DNA of 13,200 nucleotides from Desulfurococcaceae archaeon (GTDB taxonomy: Archaea > Thermoproteota > Thermoprotei_A > Sulfolobales > Desulfurococcaceae), in contig JAJHQY010000008.1 in NCBI GenBank assembly GCA_020833085.1, forward strand, positions 1 to 13,200. The letters are read 5' to 3'. The first letter of the stretch is position 1, and each line of letters opens with the position of its first letter. The notes beneath the pieces are model-generated. The model ran no database searches. It worked only from the letters and a program-made list of their open reading frames with translations, and was not told the DNA's origin. A program made the position numbers and the translations under genes. Of this stretch, positions 1 to 9,164 are shown one piece after another.

Positions 1-92
1 ATATTCTCAAGTAGCTTCTTGTAGAACTTCGGCCTAGTCCTCTCAGACCTCAGGGGCAGCTCTCCACTAACAGTGACGAGGTACTCGGGCAT
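1..92 (-). CDS. THUMP-domain protein, ThiI-like (N-terminal fragment)
   Basis: Reading the minus strand from an ATG at 92-90 gives 30 codons that run off the left edge. The peptide begins MPEYLVTVSGELPLR and continues with a basic segment around RPKFYKKLLEN. This fits the start of a THUMP domain as in ThiI (tRNA 4-thiouridine synthetase), whose N-terminus has a short beta strand, a GE-x-x-L-(K/R)-S motif and an R-x-x-F-x-x-x-L-x-x-N helix. THUMP domains bind tRNA. An in-frame TGA lies three codons upstream of the ATG, so this ATG is the first possible start. The gene is divergent from guaA and shares the 93-171 promoter interval. With only 30 residues, another THUMP-containing tRNA modification enzyme is possible. 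That the segment is coding is fairly secure, but the exact family is inferred. Confidence 0.6.
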   Translation of the reverse strand, partial: MPEYLVTVSGELPLRSERTRPKFYKKLLEN

Positions 93-130
93 GGCCGTGC
101 TTCACTACTAGCTCTTCACATAGAGAGTGT

Positions 131-148
131 TACTTTAAGCCATATTAA
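131..148 (+). promoter_or_regulatory. TATA-type promoter of the purine operon
   Basis: An AT-rich stretch in the 79-bp gap between the divergent THUMP gene and guaA carries TTTAAGCC at 134-141, followed by ATATTAA at 142-148. Archaeal TATA boxes are centred about 26 bases before the transcription start. The first element would start RNA near 162 and the second near 171, almost on the guaA ATG, giving a leaderless or very short-leader mRNA. No GGTG-type ribosome site precedes the guaA ATG, which agrees with this. The same stretch read on the minus strand (TTAATATGG) could serve the THUMP gene. The positions are direct reading; the promoter function is inferred. Confidence 0.5.
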
Positions 149-171
149 CTACTACTCGCGTAGTTAAGCTC

Positions 172-1737
172 ATGAAGAGCTCTGGGCTGTTTATCCCCGG
201 GGGCACAGTTCTAGTTATTGACTACGGTGGGCAGTACACTCATTTAATAGCTAGAAGGCTCAGAGAGCTTGGTGTACTGGCTCTAATTGAGCCCTACACG
301 AGGATTAGAGAAGTAGAGCTCTCAGAGTACTCGGCTATAGTGCTATCAGGTAGTTATAGGAGTGTTTTTAACTGTGACGAGTTAGTAGAGGAGTCTGCTA
401 GGAGAGCTCTATACGAGACTAGAGCTCCCGTTCTGGGTATTTGTTTTGGTCACCAGCTCATAGCTAGAATTCTGGGAGGAGTAGTTAGAAGTAATTGCAG
501 TGAATATGGGCGAGTAGTAGTTAGAGTCGTGGAGAGCGACGACATTCTGCGCGGGTGGGGTAGTGAGGAGCAGGTTTGGATGAGTCACAGTGACTGCGTA
601 GTGGAGCCTCCACCCGGTAGCAAAGTTCTCGCGGTCTCAGAGAACGGGGTTGTAGCGGCACTGAAGTTAATTGTTAATAATAGGCCTGTCTACACTGTTC
701 AGTTTCACCCAGAAGTCTCCCACACTCCTAAAGGCTCACTACTACTCGAGAACTTCCTCGAGGTGTCTAGGCCGCGGCGAGTCTGGAAGAGAGAGTACTA
801 CTTCGACTACGTGTTGAGGGAGATTGAGAGGTACAAGTCCATAGAGGGCCCTGTACTAGCGGCTGTGAGTGGGGGTGTTGACTCGACAGTAGCGGCGCTC
901 CTCGCGAGGCGTGTTCTCGGCGAGAGAGTGCTACCAGTGTTTATCGACCACGGGCTGTTCCGCGAGGGTGAGCCGGAGGAGGTGGTAGAAATGCTTAGCA
1001 GAATAGGCCTTGAGCCTCTCGTAGTGAATGCCCAGGCGAGATTTCTCAGTAAACTAGAAGGTGTGCGGGACTGCGAAGCGCGTAGGCGAATTATTGGCGA
1101 GGAGTTCGCTCTAGTATTCAGCGAGCTCATGGAGCGTGAGGGGGCGAGAGCGCTTGTTCAGGGAACTACGTACCCGGATATAGTCGAGAGCGGTGCTACA
1201 GGCGTTGCAGATAGAATTAAAACTCACCACAATGTAGCGGGCTTACCAGTGTGGTTTAGAGAGAAGTACGCTATAATAGAGCCCTTGAAGTACCTGTACA
1301 AAGACGAGGTTAGAGAGATCGCTAGACTGCTCAATCTGCCAGCCTACTTCATTGAGAGACACCCGTTTCCAGGCCCCGGACTCGCTGTGAGAATTATAGG
1401 TGAATTTACTAGGAGGAAGCTCGAAGTGTGTAGAAGAGCTTCAGCAATAGTTGAGAACATACTCAAGAAACACGGCCTCTACGACAAGGTGTGGCAGGCG
1501 TTTGCCGTAGTGGGAGATGACATGTGGGTTGGAGTTAAGGGCGACGCGAGGAGACTAGGCTACATTGTGACTGTGAGGATTGTCGAGAGTAGTGACGCTA
1601 TGACAGCCGACTACGCTAAAATACCGTACAGCGTCCTCGACGAGATCTCGAGGGAGATAACGAGGTCTATTGACGAGGTGACAATGGTCACTTACGCTGT
1701 GACTACTAAGCCCCCTAGCACTATTGAGCCTTGTTAG
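172..1737 (+). CDS. guaA: GMP synthase (glutamine-hydrolysing), fused two-domain form
   Basis: This enzyme aminates XMP to GMP using glutamine and ATP, the last step of the guanylate branch. The 521-residue protein has the full bacterial-style architecture. A class I glutamine amidotransferase spans about residues 12-200, with nucleophile Cys91 in GICFGHQ and the His179/Glu181 pair in QFHPE. An ATP pyrophosphatase domain follows, with PP-loop SGGVDS at 233-238 and QGTTYPDIVES at 330-340. The C-terminal dimerisation domain contains HPFPGPGLAVR (397-407) and the terminal KPPSTIE. Many archaea split these domains into two genes; here they are fused and intact. The ATG at 172 lacks a Shine-Dalgarno sequence but sits just below a TATA element, so it is probably leaderless. 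The first dozen residues are an extension before the usual start of the domain. It is the first gene of a purine operon, with purA immediately downstream. Confidence 0.97.
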   Translation: MKSSGLFIPGGTVLVIDYGGQYTHLIARRLRELGVLALIEPYTRIREVELSEYSAIVLSGSYRSVFNCDELVEESARRALYETRAPVLGICFGHQLIARILGGVVRSNCSEYGRVVVRVVESDDILRGWGSEEQVWMSHSDCVVEPPPGSKVLAVSENGVVAALKLIVNNRPVYTVQFHPEVSHTPKGSLLLENFLEVSRPRRVWKREYYFDYVLREIERYKSIEGPVLAAVSGGVDSTVAALLARRVLGERVLPVFIDHGLFREGEPEEVVEMLSRIGLEPLVVNAQARFLSKLEGVRDCEARRRIIGEEFALVFSELMEREGARALVQGTTYPDIVESGATGVADRIKTHHNVAGLPVWFREKYAIIEPLKYLYKDEVREIARLLNLPAYFIERHPFPGPGLAVRIIGEFTRRKLEVCRRASAIVENILKKHGLYDKVWQAFAVVGDDMWVGVKGDARRLGYIVTVRIVESSDAMTADYAKIPYSVLDEISREITRSIDEVTMVTYAVTTKPPSTIEPC

Positions 1738-1752
1738 CTATACTAGTACTAG

Positions 1753-1759
1753 TGGTGGT
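1753..1759 (+). promoter_or_regulatory. Ribosome binding site that sets the purA start
   Basis: GGTGGTG lies with its last G seven bases before TTG 1767. The same GGTG-to-start gap of seven is seen for the oxidoreductase at 2774, purB at 4212 and pyrD at 8253. This favours TTG 1767 over the in-frame upstream candidates at 1731, 1752-1758 and 1764. Confidence 0.55.
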
Positions 1760-1766
1760 GCGCGTG

Positions 1767-2777
1767 TTGACAGTTATAGTTGGCGGGTTTTTCGGGGATG
1801 AGGGTAAGGGCAAGGTCGCCGGCTACTTAGCTCTCTCTGGAAGCTACAACTACGCAGTGAGAACAGGCGCTATTAACGCCGGTCACACAGTAGTGTTTAA
1901 TGGCAAGACGTACAGGCTCCGAGTAGTCTCAGCAGGCTTTGTAAACAAGTCTACAAGACTACTCATACCGCCCGGCTCGCTCATAAAGCTAGATGTGTTC
2001 TTCCGCGAAGTAGAGGAGCTCGGTGTCAGAGGCAGGGTCTACGTTGACTACAACACGGGCGTCATAGAGGACGTGCACGTGGCGCGAGAGAGGGGGGATT
2101 CAGTCCTCGCAGCTATAGGGTCGACTCTGCAAGGAGTAGGGGCGGCTATGGCTGACCGCGTCTTGAGGAGGCTTAGGCTCGCGAGAGAGTTCACTGAGCT
2201 GAGAGAGTTCCTAGTAGACGTGCCCTCTATTGTTAACGAGGCTCTAGAGAGAGGGGAGAAAGTTCTCGTTGAGGGGACTCAGGGGACTTTCCTGTCACTG
2301 TACCACGGCACATACCCCTACGTTACCAGTCGCGACACAACAGCCTCTGGCATTCTCTCCGAGGTGGGAGTTGGGCCTAAGCGCGTTGACAACGTGCTCG
2401 TCGTCTTCAAGGCCTATGTTACTAGAGTTGGCGAGGGGCCGCTGGAGGGGGAGCTCAGCGTGGAGGAGATTGAGAGGCGTGGCTGGGTTGAGAGGGGGTC
2501 GGTGACTGGTAGGCTGCGGAGAGTAGCCCCGTTCAACTTCAAACTCGCCGAGAGAGCTGTTATGCTGAACTCTGCTACTTGTATAGCTATTACTAAGATA
2601 GACGCGCTGTTTCCAAGCGCTCGCGGCGCCAGGAGCTGGAGTGAGCTTCCGCGAGAAGCACGAGAGTGGATTGAGGAGGTGGAGTCGAGGCTAAAGAGGC
2701 CAGTAGTCCTCATTGGCACGGGGGAGCGCGTTGAAGACGTAGTCGACAGGTCGAGAGACCTCGGTGTAGAGCTGTGA
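1767..2777 (+). CDS. purA: Adenylosuccinate synthetase (short archaeal form)
   Basis: PurA joins IMP and aspartate using GTP to form adenylosuccinate, the first step from IMP to AMP. The frame is open from TTG 1731, overlapping guaA, but I chose TTG 1767. It follows a GGTGGTG ribosome site and gives the family's canonical N-terminus MTVIVGG. From that start (336 residues) the motifs are the P-loop-like GGFFGDEGKGK at 6-16 with the catalytic Asp11, GHTV at 39-42 with the catalytic His40, EGTQGT at 169-174, TSRDTT at 187-192, TGRLRRVAPFN at 247-257 and the guanine-binding TKID at 276-279. Bacterial enzymes are about 430 residues; this is the shorter form typical of hyperthermophilic archaea. 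Its TGA overlaps the GTG of the next gene (GTGA), suggesting translational coupling. Its partner enzyme purB lies one gene downstream. Confidence 0.95.
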   Translation: MTVIVGGFFGDEGKGKVAGYLALSGSYNYAVRTGAINAGHTVVFNGKTYRLRVVSAGFVNKSTRLLIPPGSLIKLDVFFREVEELGVRGRVYVDYNTGVIEDVHVARERGDSVLAAIGSTLQGVGAAMADRVLRRLRLAREFTELREFLVDVPSIVNEALERGEKVLVEGTQGTFLSLYHGTYPYVTSRDTTASGILSEVGVGPKRVDNVLVVFKAYVTRVGEGPLEGELSVEEIERRGWVERGSVTGRLRRVAPFNFKLAERAVMLNSATCIAITKIDALFPSARGARSWSELPREAREWIEEVESRLKRPVVLIGTGERVEDVVDRSRDLGVEL

Positions 2778-4192
2778 GAGACTTCGACGTGGCAATAGTG
2801 GGTGGAGGGCCCGCTGGGCTATTCGCGGCTCTAGAGCTCACTAGAATTCGCAGAGACCTGCGCGTAGCGCTGTTCGAGAGGGGGGCTCGAGTCGAGGAGA
2901 GAAAGTGCCCTATTGCCTCTAAGACGCTCGAGTGGTGGCGCTCACCAGTACAGGTAGTTAACTGTCAAGCCTGTGTAGTCTGCCACGTACTCCACGGCAT
3001 AGGGGGTGCTGGCACTTTTAGTAGTGGTATTGTGAACTTGAGGCCGGATGTCGGCGGCGACCTGGACAAGCTACTAGGAAGCTGGGAGGCTGCGGAGGAG
3101 CTGATTAACTACGTTGACAGCGTGCTCAGAGAGTTCGGGGCACCCGAGGACAGCCTAGTAGTACCAGACCCGAGGAGGGCGAGGCGTATTGAGAAACTAG
3201 CCGCGAGAGCGGGGGCGAAGTACATTCCTACTCCACAGCGAGTTCTAGGCACAGAAGTCGTTGTTAAAATCATTGCTAATATCACTAAGCACCTCGAAGA
3301 GAGCGGTGTTAAGATTTACAGCTTAACCAGCGTCGAGGATGTTGAGAAGACACCGGGGGGATTTAGGCTCAAGACTACTCGAGGAGAGTTCTACGCTAAG
3401 AGAGTCCTCCTGGCTCCTGGTCGCAGTGGAGCCCTGTGGATTAAGAGCGTAGCTGAAAAGCTCGGAATAAGCCTAAAGCCCGGTGTTCTCGATGTGGGTG
3501 TGAGAGTCGAGGTTCCTCACTACATTACAGAGCACGTTACTAGTGTCAACTACGACCCCAAAATAGTCATGTACACTAAGACCTACGACGACATGGTGAG
3601 GACTTTCTGCACTAATCCACAGGGCTTTGTAATAAAGGAGTATTACAGTGACGGGACAATCGGCGTGAATGGAGAGAGCTACAGGGAGATAAAGTCGAAG
3701 AACACTAACTTCGCGCTCCTAGTGACACTTAGACTCACAGACCCCTACACAGATATAATAGAGCTCGGCAAGTCAATAGCCAGAATAGCCACGAGAGTCG
3801 GTGTTGGCAAGCCAATAATTCAGAGACTAGGCGACTTAGAGAGGGGGAGGAGGAGTACGTGGGAGAGAATAGCGAGGAGCACAATTACACCAACGCTGCG
3901 AGACAGCACACCCGGAGATATAAGTCTCGTACTACCACACAGAGTTCTGAGCAACATACTCGAGGCGATATCGCGCCTAGACCTAATATACCCTGGGCTC
4001 GCCTCGCCGCAAACACTCATTTACGCTCCGGAGGTCAAGTACTACGGCGTAGTAATTGACGTGAACAAAAACATGGAGACCAGCGTTGAGGGCGTGTACG
4101 TGGCTGGTGACGGAGCCGGGCTGTCACGCGGCATAAACGTCGCGGCGGCTACAGGCGTGCTGGCAGCCAGGGGAGTTGCGCAGTCCCTGTAG
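2774..4192 (+). CDS. FAD-dependent oxidoreductase with conserved cysteines (COG2509-like), function unknown
   Basis: This is a 472-residue flavoprotein of unknown substrate. The N-terminus is a dinucleotide-binding fold: VAIVGGGPAGLFAALEL at 6-22, with an acidic strand end at LFERG (33-37). Four cysteines follow: Cys45 (KCPIAS) and a C-x2-C-x2-C at 64/67/70, directly before GIGGAGTFSSG (75-85). The C-terminus has the second FAD motif VYVAGDGAGLSRGINVAA, with GDGAG at 445-449. This layout matches the uncharacterised FAD-dependent dehydrogenases of COG2509, where a related GGAG-FSDG motif is usual; here it reads FSSG. The cysteines could bind a metal or iron-sulphur centre or be redox active, but the sequence does not decide this. 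The GTG start overlaps the purA stop by four bases and has GGTG seven bases upstream. Its position between purA and purB suggests co-expression with purine enzymes; a role in that pathway is only inference. Confidence 0.85.
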   Translation: MRDFDVAIVGGGPAGLFAALELTRIRRDLRVALFERGARVEERKCPIASKTLEWWRSPVQVVNCQACVVCHVLHGIGGAGTFSSGIVNLRPDVGGDLDKLLGSWEAAEELINYVDSVLREFGAPEDSLVVPDPRRARRIEKLAARAGAKYIPTPQRVLGTEVVVKIIANITKHLEESGVKIYSLTSVEDVEKTPGGFRLKTTRGEFYAKRVLLAPGRSGALWIKSVAEKLGISLKPGVLDVGVRVEVPHYITEHVTSVNYDPKIVMYTKTYDDMVRTFCTNPQGFVIKEYYSDGTIGVNGESYREIKSKNTNFALLVTLRLTDPYTDIIELGKSIARIATRVGVGKPIIQRLGDLERGRRSTWERIARSTITPTLRDSTPGDISLVLPHRVLSNILEAISRLDLIYPGLASPQTLIYAPEVKYYGVVIDVNKNMETSVEGVYVAGDGAGLSRGINVAAATGVLAARGVAQSL

Positions 4193-4198
4193 CACGGC

Positions 4199-4205
4199 GA
4201 GGTGA
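4199..4205 (+). promoter_or_regulatory. Strong Shine-Dalgarno site for purB
   Basis: GAGGTGA, an extended match to the archaeal anti-Shine-Dalgarno, lies in the short gap after the oxidoreductase stop. It ends six bases before GTG 4212, supporting that start over the in-frame ATG at 4227. Confidence 0.7.
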
Positions 4206-4211
4206 CCCCGC

Positions 4212-6205
<1,994 letters not shown>

Positions 6206-6210
6206 CTTCC

Positions 6211-6231
6211 GGGTTTTTAAGCCTAAATTCG
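6211..6231 (+). promoter_or_regulatory. TATA-type promoter of the pyrimidine operon
   Basis: The 46-base gap between the phosphoribosyltransferase stop and pyrF contains TTTTTAAGCC (6214-6223) followed by TAAATTCG. The box centre is about 35 bases before TTG 6252, predicting RNA starting near 6243-6252 with a very short or no leader. No GGTG site precedes pyrF, as expected for a leaderless first gene. The octamer TTTAAGCC is identical to that before guaA and sits at nearly the same distance from the start codon. The function is inferred. Confidence 0.55.
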
Positions 6232-6251
6232 ACATATTTCTAGACGGGCAC

Positions 6252-6932
6252 TTGCTCGTAGTGGCTCTTGACGCGGTACGAGAACTCGGAAATTTAGAGT
6301 CACTACTTGGAGTCGTGGAGAGGGTACACGACTACGTCTCTGGTTTTAAAATCGGTATTGGAGTCCTTCTCAAGTACGGTTTGAGCGCTATTAGTGCTGT
6401 GAAAGAGATCTCTAGTAGAGAAGTAGTAGCCGACTTGAAGCTCGCTGATATAGGAGACGTCATGGCCTCTACGCTGGAATTGCTGGCTAGTAGTGGTGTC
6501 GACGCTGTAATAGCTCACGGCTTTGTGGGTATTAGTGGTGCTCTCGACAAGCTCGCGGAAGAAGCGGAAAGGTGCGGTGTGGAGTTAATACTAGTAGTCT
6601 CAATGAGCCACAAGGGCTCAGAGAAGTATATTGACAAGCACTTTGACGAGCTGCTAGAAGACTCTATTCAACTGGGGGCTAGCGGAGTCGTAGTGCCGGC
6701 TACTAAGCCTCACTTAATAACGCGCGCTAGAAGAGTTCTGGGTGCTAGAGCCCGCATATACTCCCCGGGTGTGGGTGTTCAGGGGGCTCGGCCCGGAGAT
6801 GCTCTCTGCGCAGGTGCCGACTACGAGATTATCGGTAGACTCGTGACTACGGCTCCAGACCCTCTGAGCGCTGTGAAGTCTGTAGTAAGTGCTCAGCTCG
6901 AGAGAGTGAGAGCGTGTCGTGGATTCCACTAG
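6252..6932 (+). CDS. pyrF: Orotidine 5'-phosphate decarboxylase
   Basis: PyrF decarboxylates OMP to UMP, the final step of de novo pyrimidine synthesis. The 226-residue protein is a TIM-barrel of normal archaeal size. It starts with VALDA on the first strand, has GFKIGIG at 31-37, and carries the catalytic DLKLADI at 61-67 with Asp61, Lys63 and Asp66. Phosphate-binding elements are SPGVGVQGAR at 171-180 and IGR at 194-196. The TTG start leads straight into the first beta strand and lacks a Shine-Dalgarno, fitting a leaderless transcript from the TATA element just upstream. It is the first gene of a pyrF-pyrE-pyrK-pyrD operon. Its last 19 bases overlap the start of pyrE. Confidence 0.95.
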   Translation: MLVVALDAVRELGNLESLLGVVERVHDYVSGFKIGIGVLLKYGLSAISAVKEISSREVVADLKLADIGDVMASTLELLASSGVDAVIAHGFVGISGALDKLAEEAERCGVELILVVSMSHKGSEKYIDKHFDELLEDSIQLGASGVVVPATKPHLITRARRVLGARARIYSPGVGVQGARPGDALCAGADYEIIGRLVTTAPDPLSAVKSVVSAQLERVRACRGFH

Positions 6933-7507
6933 AAATGTACAAGCACGGTATGATTAAACTCGGCAAGTTTAAACTCACATCTGGAATTGAAAGCCCCTTC
7001 TACATCGACGTGAGGAGGCTGTTCAGCTACCCCGAGCTAGCTAGGCGCGTAGTCAGTGAACTCGTGGCGAGGCTACCTCTAGACGCGTTTGACATGCTAG
7101 TTGGAGTAGAGTCGGCTGGTATACCACTAGCTGCCTACATGGCGTGTCTAACTGGAAAGCCGCTAGGGTATGTCAGAAAAGAGCCTAAGAAACACGGCAC
7201 TGGTAACGTAGTTGAGGGCGATGTAGTGGGCAGGAGAGTAGCAGTAGTTGACGACGTTGTGACTACAGGTGGCTCGCTCATTAAGGCAGTAGAGAACCTA
7301 ATAGCGGCTGGCGCTAAGCCAGTGCTAGCTGTAGTTGTAATTGACAGAGAGCAGGGTGGTCGAGAGCTCTTGAAATCGCGTGGTGTAGAGCTCTACTCGC
7401 TACTAACAGCTACAGAAGTCTTCACCAGTCTCTACAGGGCGGGAGTTATCTCGAGAGAGGTCTACGAAGAGATCTTAGAGTACTTAAGGGCGTTCAGGGC
7501 TGAGTGA
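6914..7507 (+). CDS. pyrE: Orotate phosphoribosyltransferase
   Basis: PyrE converts orotate and PRPP to OMP, feeding PyrF. The 197-residue protein shows the family landmarks in order: FKLTSGIESPFYIDVR at 19-34, the pyrophosphate loop GVESAGIPLA at 64-73, the mobile catalytic loop YVRKEPKKHGTGNVVEG at 86-102 with its lysines and histidine, and the PRPP motif VAVVDDVVTTGGS at 109-121. Length is normal for archaeal OPRT. I accept GTG 6914, which overlaps pyrF by 19 bases and has AGTGAG just upstream. ATG 6935 would drop seven residues and is an alternative. pyrK follows after three bases, so the operon is continuous. Confidence 0.95.
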   Translation: MSWIPLEMYKHGMIKLGKFKLTSGIESPFYIDVRRLFSYPELARRVVSELVARLPLDAFDMLVGVESAGIPLAAYMACLTGKPLGYVRKEPKKHGTGNVVEGDVVGRRVAVVDDVVTTGGSLIKAVENLIAAGAKPVLAVVVIDREQGGRELLKSRGVELYSLLTATEVFTSLYRAGVISREVYEEILEYLRAFRAE

Positions 7508-7510
7508 TCA

Positions 7511-8275
7511 GTGTTTAAGCCCGCTAAGAAGACGAGTACTAGGGCTCTCAGCGAGAAGTACTACTACGTCGAATTGAGCCTACTAGAGGACCTGGGCACA
7601 GAGCCTAGGCCACTGCAATTCGTCAATATATGGATACCTGGCGTAGACGAAGTTCCCATGTCTATTTCTCACTACGAGGAGAAGAGGCTCTACGTGCTCT
7701 TCAAAGTCGTGGGTGAGGGGACGAGGAGTTTAAGAGACCGAGTAGGCTTCTTCGGCGTGAAGGGGCCGCTGGGTAACGGGCTACTCCTCAGTGGTTACAG
7801 GAGAGTTCTCTTCGTCGCGGGGGGTGCCGGCGTGGCTCCGCTACCCCTTCTCGCCAGGCACGCTGAAGAGTGTGGCGTGGAGCTTGACGCTGTGTGGGGT
7901 GTTAAGAAATCCTCTGAGCTCTTCAACGTCAAGAGCCTGGCTCCCAGTGTGAGGGCTGTCTACTACGCGACAGAGGACTGCGGCGTGGGCTACTGTGGCA
8001 CGGCGGCAGAGCTCGCTAAGAGGATTCTGAGTAGTAGTGAACGCGAGTACGACTTAGTAGTGAGCGTGGGCCCTAAGAGCATGCTCCTAGAGATCTGTAG
8101 AGCGGCTCAGGGGCTCTTGAGAGTCCTCGTGTCTCTCGAGGCTCTTGTAAAGTGTGGTCTAGGTGCTTGCGGTTCCTGCACGCTCAAACCCCTTCCCAAG
8201 CTACTCTGCGTAGATGGGCCCGTTTTCGAGTGTAGTGAAGTGGTGAGTCACCTTGAGTGGGCTTCTCGTGACTAG
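7511..8275 (+). CDS. pyrK: Dihydroorotate dehydrogenase electron-transfer subunit
   Basis: PyrK passes electrons from the FMN-containing PyrD to an acceptor, NAD+ in bacterial class 1B enzymes. The 254-residue protein has a ferredoxin-reductase fold. An N-terminal FAD-binding barrel has PMSIS at 49-53 and GPLGNG at 85-90, and a nucleotide-binding half begins with VAGGAGVAPLPLL at 102-114. The C-terminal [2Fe-2S] loop has Cys215, Cys220, Cys223 and Cys233 (KCGLGACGSC, then LLC). The residue before PMSIS is Val rather than the Arg often found at this FAD site. The GTG start lies three bases after the pyrE stop, and the gene's end overlaps pyrD by 23 bases, which suits two subunits of one complex. 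The physiological electron acceptor in this organism is not evident. Confidence 0.9.
   Translation: MFKPAKKTSTRALSEKYYYVELSLLEDLGTEPRPLQFVNIWIPGVDEVPMSISHYEEKRLYVLFKVVGEGTRSLRDRVGFFGVKGPLGNGLLLSGYRRVLFVAGGAGVAPLPLLARHAEECGVELDAVWGVKKSSELFNVKSLAPSVRAVYYATEDCGVGYCGTAAELAKRILSSSEREYDLVVSVGPKSMLLEICRAAQGLLRVLVSLEALVKCGLGACGSCTLKPLPKLLCVDGPVFECSEVVSHLEWASRD
8242..8246 (+). promoter_or_regulatory. Ribosome binding site for pyrD inside pyrK
   Basis: GGTGA inside the end of pyrK has its GGTG core seven bases before TTG 8253. This spacing recurs at other genes here and decides the pyrD start. Confidence 0.6.
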
Positions 8276-9164
8276 AGTAGCGGGACTTCTGCTCGAGCAC
8301 CCGGTAATGAATGCTAGTGGTATCCTAGGCTCCGAGCCCGAGCACGTGGACATACTCGCAGCGCACGGCTTCGCAGCAATAGTTACTAAGACTTTCACTC
8401 TAAATCCACGTGAGGGCTACGCCCCACCAGTACTAGTAGAGCTGAGGAGTGGTGGCTTCCTCAACGCTATTGGACTAGCAAACCCCGGTGTAGAGGGTAT
8501 TAAGCCTATTATTGAGAGAGCTAGGCTTCACGGCAAGTCGGTAATCGTGAGTATTGGTGGCAACGGGCCTGAGGAGTTTACTAGAGTAGCCGAGAAGGCT
8601 GAGGAGTACGGGGCCTCGGCAGTGGAGTTAAATCTCAGCTGCCCCCACGTTAAGGGCTATGGACTAGAACTAGGCTCGGATCCGAGCGCTGTGTACTCAG
8701 TTGTCAAAGAAGTCTCTTCAGTGATCAGAGTGCCAGTAATAGTTAAACTGGGGCTCTCAGACAGAGTAGTAGAGTCAGCTGGTAGAGCGCTAGAAGCAGG
8801 TGCCCGCGCGCTAACACTAATAAACACTATTAGAGCTCTCGCAATAGACGTGTATAGTCTCAAACCAGTGCTCTCAAACATCTACGGGGGCCTCTCGGGC
8901 CCACCCATTAAGCCGATAGCTCTGAGAGTAGTATACGACGTGTACAGAGAGTACAGCGCCGAGATTATTGGCTGTGGGGGTATATCGAGCTGGATAGACG
9001 CGGCAGAGTTTATACTGGCAGGTGCCCGCGCAGTTCAAGTGGGAAGTGCTTTTCTGAAAAACAGGAGAGTAGTGTACGAGATCACTGGGGGGCTTGAGAG
9101 GTGGGTGAGAGAACTGGGCTATAGGAACATAGGAGAACTCGTGGGGAGAGCACACCACCCGTAG
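8253..9164 (+). CDS. pyrD: Dihydroorotate dehydrogenase, class 1B catalytic subunit
   Basis: PyrD oxidises dihydroorotate to orotate with FMN. The 303-residue TIM-barrel shows PVMNASGILG near the N-terminus, the substrate loop NAIGLANPG at 71-79, and VELNLSCPH at 124-132 with Cys130 in the catalytic-base position of class 1 enzymes. VKLGLS, NTIRA and GGLSGPPIKP follow, then the C-terminal FMN phosphate site CGGISSWIDAAEFILAGA. Pairing with pyrK marks it as class 1B-like. The base is Cys, unlike the serine reported for the Sulfolobus class 1S enzyme. The TTG start is supported by GGTGA upstream and overlaps pyrK by 23 bases. It is the last gene of the pyrimidine operon; only non-coding sequence follows before the convergent minus-strand genes. 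Confidence 0.95.
   Translation: MSGLLVTRVAGLLLEHPVMNASGILGSEPEHVDILAAHGFAAIVTKTFTLNPREGYAPPVLVELRSGGFLNAIGLANPGVEGIKPIIERARLHGKSVIVSIGGNGPEEFTRVAEKAEEYGASAVELNLSCPHVKGYGLELGSDPSAVYSVVKEVSSVIRVPVIVKLGLSDRVVESAGRALEAGARALTLINTIRALAIDVYSLKPVLSNIYGGLSGPPIKPIALRVVYDVYREYSAEIIGCGGISSWIDAAEFILAGARAVQVGSAFLKNRRVVYEITGGLERWVRELGYRNIGELVGRAHHP

Noticed and set aside
807..1130. Minus-strand open frame inside guaA (and similar long antisense frames inside purA, purB, pyrD and the MoxR gene)
   Set aside because: Their serine- and leucine-rich translations are the usual antisense reading of codon-biased genes; no family resemblance, and they overlap well-identified enzymes entirely.
1731..1766. Upstream extension of purA overlapping guaA
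   Set aside because: The extra residues are a run of hydrophobics not expected in this cytosolic family, and a GGTG site points to TTG 1767.
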